The position numbers and the translations under genes are program-made. A stretch of DNA of 64,000 nucleotides. Source: Marinobacter sediminum (GTDB lineage: Bacteria; Pseudomonadota; Gammaproteobacteria; Pseudomonadales; Oleiphilaceae). The notes beneath the pieces are model-generated. The model made no database searches and was not told the origin of the DNA. It worked only from the letters and a program-made list of their open reading frames with translations. Position 1 is the stretch's first letter. Every line of letters begins with the position of its first letter. The stretch lies in NCBI RefSeq assembly GCF_016820575.1, contig NZ_JAEMQH010000005.1, forward strand, positions 1 to 64,000. Direction: 5' to 3'. Shown piece after piece: positions 47,581 to 54,005 of the stretch.

Positions 47581-47684
47581 CAAACCGACACCTTGTTAAA
47601 CCTCTATCCCATTCAGCGCTTTCGGGAACGTCCAGAAAGCTAGAGCATAAAATCTAAGCGAACGAATAAGAAACTCGATCAATC

Positions 47685-47693
47685 TGGTAGAAT
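47685..47693 (+). promoter_or_regulatory. Candidate extended -10 promoter of the O-antigen ligase-like gene
   Basis: TGG-TAGAAT at 47685-47693 is an extended -10, 51 bases before the ATG. No clear -35 is seen. It lies in the divergent gap between the pyruvyl transferase and ligase-like genes. Confidence 0.35.
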
Positions 47694-47744
47694 CCCGCCT
47701 CTATTTCCGTCACATCTGCGCCCTTAAGAGCCTCTTTGAAATCT

Positions 47745-49004
47745 ATGTCCAGCGATTCCATCAAACACTCCGCAAGCAACGCGCTCTGGTTTCTTCCTGT
47801 TGCCTACACCTTGACAGCCCTGTGGTGGCTCCCTGAGGGCGACAAATACTTCCCAGCAATTGTTTTACTAACACTCCTTCTCTGGGGAGTTCGTAAAATC
47901 GCACTGAAATCAACTGGAAACACCGAGCAAAATCTCAGGCAGCAAAAGATCGCTTTTGCGGGGGCCATTGTGCTGGCCACCTTAATCTTTGGCGTCGGCT
48001 ACGTGCAAAATGACGGTAGCATAACCCAACTGAGGACGCTGGCGGCATTAAGCATTTTTGCCGGGCTGTCCGTTAATGCATCAATTCGCCCCAAGGTCTT
48101 GATCACGACGATTCTGATCTCTGGCGCGGCATTTACCACCATCTGCTTCTTTCAATATTTTGCAGCAGACATGCGCCGCGCTCATTTGCACTACAACCCC
48201 ATTCCCTTTGCAACTGGCGTGGCAACGACGCTGGTGGCTGTTCTGTTTTTGGCATTTTCAACGAAGCATAAAACGGTCAGGATCGTGTCCCTTATTCTCA
48301 CACCTCTTCTGATTGGCTCTGTCGCCATGACAGGTACGCGAGGCGTAGCCCTTCCGATCTTGTTGATCCTGCTCGCCTTGACCCTGCTGTTTCTTTATCA
48401 GCGAGGACGATCACACCGTGTCGCTACTGCAGTCATCGTGACCGTCCTCTTCGTGGCTACTGGGACAGGCGCTCACTTACTCCAAGGCAGACTGGACGCG
48501 ACTATGACCGAGCTGGAACGGATTGAAGCCGGACACAACACCGGGTCTATTGGATTACGTCTCGAATTCTGGAGCGCCGCGCTAGCACTGTCGAAGCTCG
48601 AGCCGATCACCGGCCTCGGTGATCGCCATAAAGAACAGTTCCAGGAACTTGCGAAACAGGGGGAGGTGAACAAAGAAGCCGCCAACTACGCCCCTTACCA
48701 CTATCACAATCAATATCTGGATACGCTGGTGAAGCACGGCATCCTGGGCCTTTCCGCATTACTGACCATCTTGCTGGTTCCAGCTTTTCTGGCGTTCAAG
48801 TTCTACCGAAATAACAAATTTGTTTTCGGAAGCGTTCTCGGCACCACCTTCCTTTATTTGGTTGCCTGCCTCACCGACGTTCCCTTTAACCATCCGGCAA
48901 CCATCAGCATGTTTGCCACTTCAATGATCGCTCTGCTAAGCGTTGAACCGGAAATGCCAGCTCAAAGGGCTGAATCAGAACAGGATCTTTCGGTGACCAC
49001 TTAA
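47745..49004 (+). CDS. O-antigen ligase (WaaL/Wzy_C) family membrane protein
   Basis: The 419-residue polytopic inner-membrane protein has about ten hydrophobic segments and one long periplasmic loop (about 255-320) with ITGLGDRHKEQF and HYHNQYLDTLVKHG. The last string matches the Wzy_C signature, whose His is needed for ligation in WaaL. It would join a glycan from undecaprenyl diphosphate to the lipid A core, or act as a polymerase; sequence alone does not separate the two. The ATG at 47745 was chosen over a TTG at 47736. Its 3' end overlaps the convergent GT25 gene by 30 bases. Confidence 0.85.
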   Translation: MSSDSIKHSASNALWFLPVAYTLTALWWLPEGDKYFPAIVLLTLLLWGVRKIALKSTGNTEQNLRQQKIAFAGAIVLATLIFGVGYVQNDGSITQLRTLAALSIFAGLSVNASIRPKVLITTILISGAAFTTICFFQYFAADMRRAHLHYNPIPFATGVATTLVAVLFLAFSTKHKTVRIVSLILTPLLIGSVAMTGTRGVALPILLILLALTLLFLYQRGRSHRVATAVIVTVLFVATGTGAHLLQGRLDATMTELERIEAGHNTGSIGLRLEFWSAALALSKLEPITGLGDRHKEQFQELAKQGEVNKEAANYAPYHYHNQYLDTLVKHGILGLSALLTILLVPAFLAFKFYRNNKFVFGSVLGTTFLYLVACLTDVPFNHPATISMFATSMIALLSVEPEMPAQRAESEQDLSVTT

Positions 49005-49748
49005 TCTACACCAGCTTGCGCCAGCTCTACGCTTGAGTCTGGACACCCGCTTCAACCAAAAGGCTTTGAAGCCTTTATTTTTTTCCGCACTGATGCTGGC
49101 TCGAGCTTGCTCAATGTGACTGTTGCTGCGGTCTAGTGGATGAGCCAGGTCATGACTGAAATACAAGTTGAAGCCGCCACCTCGGGCAAGAATAGGCCAC
49201 GCATCGGCAAGTTTTAGTGACCGCTTCTGCGAAGCAACAATCTGCGTGGCGCTGTAACGTGTCACGCCGTAGCAGCAGGTCCGGAACACGTGATGGTGGG
49301 AATAGGACGGCAGTTTGAAGACATCGCTTGCGCCTGCTGGCTTGCCGAAAATGTACTTTCTGGAGGGCATGCCCTCCTGGCCGCCAAGAATAATGACCGC
49401 ATCCTCAGGAATCCCTCGCACTTTCTCGACCGAGCGCTGAATCCCCTGATCATTCCCAATTACATCATCCTCCAGGATGATCGCGCGTTCTGCACCACCC
49501 TCAAGAAACTGCTCCAAAACCTTCAGATGGCTGAGGCTGCACCCCACCTCTGCCGGCGAAAGAATCCGGTCGTGGTTTTCCATGGCACTGGAAATGTACT
49601 GGAAGTACTTTTGGGCAGGCAGCTGACGTCCGTCAACTGCGTCCGTCAGAATCATACCCGGATAGGAATCGGGGAACGCCTGCGACATCTGTTCTCGGCG
49701 TGAAGAATCGCCCACCATGGAAACTAGGTAAATGGGAATATCTGACAT
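48975..49748 (-). CDS. GT25-family LPS glycosyltransferase
   Basis: The 257-residue cytoplasmic protein fits family GT25 (LgtB/LOS beta-galactosyltransferase type). It opens with IPIYLVSMVGDSSRRE (about 4-19) and holds SPAEVGCSLSHLKVLE (about 64-79) and RAIILEDDV (about 88-96), the metal-site block. The C-terminal part is basic. It shares one base with the upstream kinase-like gene (TGATG) and runs 30 bases into the end of the ligase-like gene on the other strand. The donor is unknown. Confidence 0.87.
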   Translation of the reverse strand: MSDIPIYLVSMVGDSSRREQMSQAFPDSYPGMILTDAVDGRQLPAQKYFQYISSAMENHDRILSPAEVGCSLSHLKVLEQFLEGGAERAIILEDDVIGNDQGIQRSVEKVRGIPEDAVIILGGQEGMPSRKYIFGKPAGASDVFKLPSYSHHHVFRTCCYGVTRYSATQIVASQKRSLKLADAWPILARGGGFNLYFSHDLAHPLDRSNSHIEQARASISAEKNKGFKAFWLKRVSRLKRRAGASWCRLSGHRKILF

Positions 49749-50449
49749 CAGTCGTACTCACGGTCGGGCGCTGCATCTCGCGCTTCACGTTTAATTCGGA
49801 ACTGCTCTTTCTGACGAAAGACTTCATGATCAAAGCCCTGCTCATCGAACTCGACCTCCCCCTGGAGATCTTTCCGGGCTTGCACATAGGCTTTTCTCAG
49901 GTACAGGGGGAGCTCACCACTGGGCAACCTGGCACCAACATTGGCCAGGTTTAACATGGCCACTCGTCCAGTCAAAGCGACTTTGAAAACTCTCACATCG
50001 TCTTCGTCAACCATTTTAATATCGCCACTGGGGCCCAGTAAGAAATTCGTCAGATTGCCATCTGGCTGTTCGATACCCCTTTGGTGTAGATCAGCAATAC
50101 ACTCAGCCAGTTTTTCAAGCAGCTGTTTTTGCTCTTCCAGCCCAGCGGACTCCCGCAATGCCGCACGCAGAGAACGATACCCCTCAAGGAACTCAGTTGC
50201 GAATCCGAAACATCTAAGTTCCCGGACCCATCCTGCATATAGGACAGGCGGCACAGGGCCGCCAGCATTACGGATTTTATGCGCTTTTATGCGAGCTCTT
50301 TGCCAGTGAAATAGACCGAAAAGCGGCTTCCGGAAGCACTTGATTGCGGCTGGCTGGCTATCGATAAGAGCAGAATAAGTTATGCGGGTACGCCGGACAT
50401 TCGCGTGTAATTCTCTTTGCAGAACAACGTTAGCCATGGATTTGGTCAC
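49748..50449 (-). CDS. Kinase-fold protein (Bud32/InaA-like), LPS locus
   Basis: The 233-residue product has a kinase-like core: AAIKCF (Lys37), a catalytic-loop-like LHQRGIEQPDGNLTNFLL (His122, Asp130, Asn135) and the acidic metal motif IKMVDEDDV (Asp148, Asp150, Asp151). The catalytic loop has a PDGN variant not typical of WaaP, so its substrate may differ. It lies between GT25 and KdkA genes on the minus strand with a one-base overlap downstream and no gap upstream, so the three are co-translated. Confidence 0.78.
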   Translation of the reverse strand: MTKSMANVVLQRELHANVRRTRITYSALIDSQPAAIKCFRKPLFGLFHWQRARIKAHKIRNAGGPVPPVLYAGWVRELRCFGFATEFLEGYRSLRAALRESAGLEEQKQLLEKLAECIADLHQRGIEQPDGNLTNFLLGPSGDIKMVDEDDVRVFKVALTGRVAMLNLANVGARLPSGELPLYLRKAYVQARKDLQGEVEFDEQGFDHEVFRQKEQFRIKREARDAAPDREYD

Positions 50450-51307
50450 TCAACCTTTTTTGCTTGCGGAAAGACTTTGCTCGTACCCGCTCAACAACAC
50501 CTGCCAACGTAAAGCCAGCGTTCCCTCAGGCAGATCGTCGAGTCGCTTTTCCAAAGATCTTTTGAGCCTATTCAGGTTCCGCTTCTGCCACCCCGCCATA
50601 CCCGAATCAGAGCGCACGCCACGCAACTTGCAACGGTCAAAATCAATTAGATACACATCGTTCGCAGACACCAGAATGTTGTCACAGTTAAGGTCCACGT
50701 GATCCAGACCTTCAGCGTGAAATCGCGCGATGGTTTCACCCACTTGCCGCCAAATTAGATCGTCCGCAATCGAATCATGCTCCAACATCGCAACGGCCCC
50801 TGGAATCCTCCGAACAAGAATCGCGGCCTGATAGCGAAAAGTGCCAACGCGTTCTGCAAGCGCTCCCACTGGCTCGGGAACCGGAAGGTTGAGCTTGAGA
50901 AGTTGAGAAAGAATCCGGAACTCGCGAAAAGAACGAGACCGTTCGAAACCGGTAAAGATATATCGTCTTTTGGACAGGTGAGCGGCGAGCCCGCCCCGAT
51001 AATAGTGACGAAGTACGATATCTTCACCGTCACAACGTAAAAACCAGGCACCACCGCGCCCCCCGGTTCCCACGGGCACAAGACTGGCTCCCCAATGATC
51101 AGGTTCGAACCAACGAGGACTAAGGCCTTCGAATTTTTCGTTGCGCAGAAAAGCCGTTTCTCCGGACTTCACTGTTTGCCGACTGGCTTTCACTGGCACA
51201 GCACCATGAAAAAACACCTCATGCTTGTTCGATGCAGACAAGACGCATTCCAGCAAGTGGGCTAGAATGCGGCTCAGTTTAACAATGCGCACCGCCCGGC
51301 TCCACAT
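50450..51307 (-). CDS. kdkA: 3-deoxy-D-manno-octulosonic acid kinase KdkA
   Basis: KdkA phosphorylates the O4 position of Kdo in the inner core of LPS and replaces the second Kdo in some bacteria. The product has GRGGAWFLR, IVLRHYYRGGLAA (about 97-109), the catalytic loop HVDLNCDNIL (Asp205, Asn210) and LIDFDRCKLR (Asp222, Asp224), all family signatures. The 285-residue frame from 51307 carries about 40 residues before the family core, so the real start may be one of the GTG codons near residues 31-39. Its start lies only 14 bases from that of the divergent heptosyltransferase. Confidence 0.9.
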   Translation of the reverse strand: MWSRAVRIVKLSRILAHLLECVLSASNKHEVFFHGAVPVKASRQTVKSGETAFLRNEKFEGLSPRWFEPDHWGASLVPVGTGGRGGAWFLRCDGEDIVLRHYYRGGLAAHLSKRRYIFTGFERSRSFREFRILSQLLKLNLPVPEPVGALAERVGTFRYQAAILVRRIPGAVAMLEHDSIADDLIWRQVGETIARFHAEGLDHVDLNCDNILVSANDVYLIDFDRCKLRGVRSDSGMAGWQKRNLNRLKRSLEKRLDDLPEGTLALRWQVLLSGYEQSLSASKKG

Positions 51308-51321
51308 TAAGCGATCACCAA

Positions 51322-52404
51322 TTGGAAAACGTTAAATTGATTAACTCCATCTGCATCCTCCGCCTCTCCGCCATCGGCGATGTCACCCACGTCATCCCGG
51401 TTGTCCTGAGCCTTCAGGAGCAGCTGCCGGGCGTGAAAATCACCTGGGTGATTGGCAAGATCGAGGCGAAGCTGATCGGCGACCTTCCGGGCGTCGAGTT
51501 CATCGTCTTCGACAAGAAAGCCGGCCGTCAGGGCTACGCTGATCTGCGCAAGCAGATGAAGGGCCGCAGCTTTGACGCTCTGCTGCACATGCAGGTGGCG
51601 CTTCGGGCCAACCTGGCCGCGGCGTGCATCCCAGCCAAGGTGAAAGTCGGCTACGACAAGGCCCGCAGTAAAGACCTGCACAGCCTGTTCATCAATCAAC
51701 GGATTGCGCCAGCTCCTCAACAACACGTACGTGACTGCCTGGCCAGTTTCCTGGAGCCGCTTGGACTTTCACCCGCAGCGCCTCGGTGGAACATTCCGCT
51801 CAGTGAGGGCGACCACGAGTTCGCCCGCCAACAGCTGGCAGCCGATCGCCAGAATCTGGTGATCAGCCCATGCGCCAGCCATACCCTCAGAAACTGGCCG
51901 GCGGAACGCTACGCACAACTGGCGGATCATGCCATCCGCGAGCACGGCATGAAGGTGATTCTGGTTGGCAGCCCGGCGCCGTTCGAGGCGGAGTACTGCG
52001 AAGCCATTGAAGCGGCAATGAAGGAGAAGGCCAACAACATCTGTGGCAAGGACACGCTGAAGCAACTAACTGCCCTGATGACCCACGCCGACCTGGTGGT
52101 GGCGCCAGACACCGGCCCGGCCCACATAGCCAGTGCCGTGGGCACTGATGTCCTGGGCATCTATGCCGCCAGCAACCCTTACCGTTCGGGCCCCTACAAT
52201 TCACTGGAGTGGTGCGTGAACCGCTACCCAGAAGCGCTGGAGCAATTCACCGGCAAAACCGTGGAACAGTCTCGATGGGGCGCGAAAGCGGAGTTTGAAG
52301 GCGCGATGGAACTGGTGACCGTACAGGATGCCACCGACATGCTAGACAAGTGGATTGAGAACCGGCGTGCAGTACAACCAAAAACGGCGTCGGACCTGAG
52401 CTGA
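51322..52404 (+). CDS. GT9-family heptosyltransferase
   Basis: The 360-residue GT-B protein belongs to the ADP-heptose:LPS heptosyltransferase family. It has ICILRLSAIGDVTHVIPV (about 10-27), SPCASHTLRNWPAERY (about 182-197) and VVAPDTGPAHIASAVGT (about 257-273). Whether it is the WaaC-, WaaF- or WaaQ-type enzyme cannot be decided here. The start is TTG at 51322 or 51337; neither has a good ribosome site. Its terminator overlaps its own 3' end. Confidence 0.88.
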   Translation: MENVKLINSICILRLSAIGDVTHVIPVVLSLQEQLPGVKITWVIGKIEAKLIGDLPGVEFIVFDKKAGRQGYADLRKQMKGRSFDALLHMQVALRANLAAACIPAKVKVGYDKARSKDLHSLFINQRIAPAPQQHVRDCLASFLEPLGLSPAAPRWNIPLSEGDHEFARQQLAADRQNLVISPCASHTLRNWPAERYAQLADHAIREHGMKVILVGSPAPFEAEYCEAIEAAMKEKANNICGKDTLKQLTALMTHADLVVAPDTGPAHIASAVGTDVLGIYAASNPYRSGPYNSLEWCVNRYPEALEQFTGKTVEQSRWGAKAEFEGAMELVTVQDATDMLDKWIENRRAVQPKTASDLS

Positions 52405-52420
52405 TCCAACGCCGTTTTCG
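52381..52420 (+). terminator. Terminator overlapping the heptosyltransferase stop
   Basis: AAAACGGCGT (52381-52390) pairs with ACGCCGTTTT (52409-52418) over ten bases. The 18-base loop contains the stop codon of the heptosyltransferase gene. The final T run is short but real. Confidence 0.75.
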
Positions 52421-52453
52421 ATGTCCGCATTACACCGAGTGAATCCGGATCGC

Positions 52454-52489
52454 AGTGACTCGTCCTTTGCGAATCAATGGCGAGTCACT
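52454..52489. repeat. Inverted repeat AGTGACTCG / CGAGTCACT
   Basis: Nine-base arms (52454-52462, 52481-52489) have an 18-base spacer in the convergent gap between the heptosyltransferase and DUF6165 genes. A second short pair GAGCC/GGCTC follows at 52493-52508. It may end the DUF6165 transcript on the minus strand. Confidence 0.5.
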
Positions 52490-52506
52490 GAAGAGCCTCT
52501 AACGGC

Positions 52507-52911
52507 TCACTTGCGAGCGGTGTAATCCTGATAGGATTTCTCTTCCACGAAGCGTGAGCCCAAGGCCAGGTTCACGTCTTTCTTGATCGCTGCGCGCTTG
52601 TCGTTGGTTACATATACCGCTCGGGCAAGCTCAATGAAGCGCTCGCCAAAATTCTGCGCAGCTTCCTGATCCCGAATATCGTCCTCAATCACCCACAGCT
52701 CCTCGTTCACTGCCTTAAGCTGTTTTCTCAGATCGGCAATTGCGCTTTGATCGGTAACCGCTTCGTCCCAGGTGGCACTGAGCTCATCCAGCTCTAAACG
52801 GACGTTCTTGAGCTTGGCCTCGTCCTTGATGCGCTCGGACTTGATTTCGAGGATGGTGATTTTATCGAGAACCTCGCCGAAGGAGACGGGGACTTTAATG
52901 ACGTCTGCCAT
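52507..52911 (-). CDS. DUF6165 family protein
   Basis: The 134-residue soluble protein matches DUF6165. It starts with VIKVPVSFGEVLDKITILEIKS, broken here for length at residues 4-24, then a helical coiled-coil region (about 25-85) with ELDELSATWDEA and ELWVIEDDIRDQE, and a basic C-terminus. Its function is unknown. It lies next to the heptosyltransferase, a recurring association in LPS loci, and may act with it (inference). AGGAA lies six bases before the ATG. Confidence 0.82.
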   Translation of the reverse strand: MADVIKVPVSFGEVLDKITILEIKSERIKDEAKLKNVRLELDELSATWDEAVTDQSAIADLRKQLKAVNEELWVIEDDIRDQEAAQNFGERFIELARAVYVTNDKRAAIKKDVNLALGSRFVEEKSYQDYTARK

Positions 52912-52945
52912 TTGCTGTTCCTGAAAATAAAGTGAATTTAAACAA

Positions 52946-52984
52946 CAAGGCCGCCTGACTGCTGCAACACAGAAGGCGGCCTGG
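52946..52984 (-). terminator. Terminator of ilvE
   Basis: AGGCCGCCT (52948-52956) pairs with AGGCGGCCT (52974-52982) over nine bases, loop 17. On the minus strand a T-rich stretch TTGTTGTTT follows. It lies 18 bases after the ilvE stop. Confidence 0.8.
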
Positions 52985-52999
52985 ATAATCCTTCGCTGA

Positions 53000-53926
53000 T
53001 CAGCCCTTAACGTGGGTCAGCCAGCTGTTGCGGGACTCAAGCTTGCCCTTCACCGCATCGAAATACATGGCCTGCAGCTTCTCGGTGACCGGACCACGCT
53101 TGCCGGCACCAATGGCGCGGCCGTCCAGTTCGCGGATCGGCAGAACTTCAGCGGCGGTGCCGGTGAAGAAGGCTTCATCGGCAATGTACACTTCATCACG
53201 GGTGATGCGACGCTCTTTTACCGGAATATTCAGCTCGCTGGCGAAATCCAGGATGGTCTGGCGGGTGATACCTTCCAGACAGGAGGTGAGCTCAGGCGTG
53301 TGCAGCACGCCGTCGCGAAGAATAAAGATATTCTCACCCGAACCTTCCGCGACATAACCCTCGTTATCCAGCAGCAACGCTTCCTCACAACCACTGGCAA
53401 TGGCTTCATTCAGTGCCAGCATGGAGTTGATGTAGTTGCCGTTCGCCTTCGCCTTACACATGGTGATGTTGACGTGGTGACGGGTGTAGGACGACGTCCG
53501 AACCTTGATGCCCACCTCTTTGGCTTCCGGCGACATGTAGGAAGGCCAGCTCCAGGCGGCGACCATCACATGAACCTTCAGGTTATCGGCGCGCAGGCCC
53601 ATGCCTTCGGAGCCCAGGAACACCATGGGGCGCAGGTAGGCTTCGTCCAGGTTGTTTTCACGAACGGCTGCGCACTGCGCTTCGTTCAGTTCTTCTTTGC
53701 TGAACGGCATCTTCATGTTGAGGATGTGAGCGGAGCGGAACAGCCGATCGGTATGCTCTTTCAGACGAAAAATAGCCGGACCGTTGGCGGTGTTGTAGGC
53801 TCGCACGCCCTCAAAACAGCCCAGACCATAATGCAGGGTGTGGGTAAGCACGTGAGTTTTGGCTTCCCGCCAGGGAACCATTTCACCATCCAGCCAGATG
53901 TGGCCATCGCGATCAGCCATCGACAT
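53000..53926 (-). CDS. ilvE: Branched-chain amino acid aminotransferase IlvE
   Basis: IlvE is a fold-type IV PLP enzyme that makes the last step to valine, leucine and isoleucine. The 308-residue product (E. coli 309) has the PLP lysine Lys160 in AKANGNYIN, the EGSGENIF string (about 194-201) and TGTAAEVLP (about 256-264). AGGAG lies nine bases before the ATG at 53926. It is monocistronic, with a terminator behind it; glnE lies upstream on the same strand. Confidence 0.97.
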   Translation of the reverse strand: MSMADRDGHIWLDGEMVPWREAKTHVLTHTLHYGLGCFEGVRAYNTANGPAIFRLKEHTDRLFRSAHILNMKMPFSKEELNEAQCAAVRENNLDEAYLRPMVFLGSEGMGLRADNLKVHVMVAAWSWPSYMSPEAKEVGIKVRTSSYTRHHVNITMCKAKANGNYINSMLALNEAIASGCEEALLLDNEGYVAEGSGENIFILRDGVLHTPELTSCLEGITRQTILDFASELNIPVKERRITRDEVYIADEAFFTGTAAEVLPIRELDGRAIGAGKRGPVTEKLQAMYFDAVKGKLESRNSWLTHVKG

Positions 53927-54005
53927 TCTTCGTTGCTCCTAAAAAAGCGGTTTTCGGGGATTTGGCATTCTAGCAGGAAACTTCGCAGGAAGAAAACTTA
54001 GCAAG

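Noticed and set aside
47610..47640. CAGCGCTTTCGGGA resembles the JUMPstart element found before enterobacterial polysaccharide operons
   Set aside because: The essential ops core (GGCGGTAG) is absent and the match covers only part of the consensus, so an RfaH target cannot be claimed.
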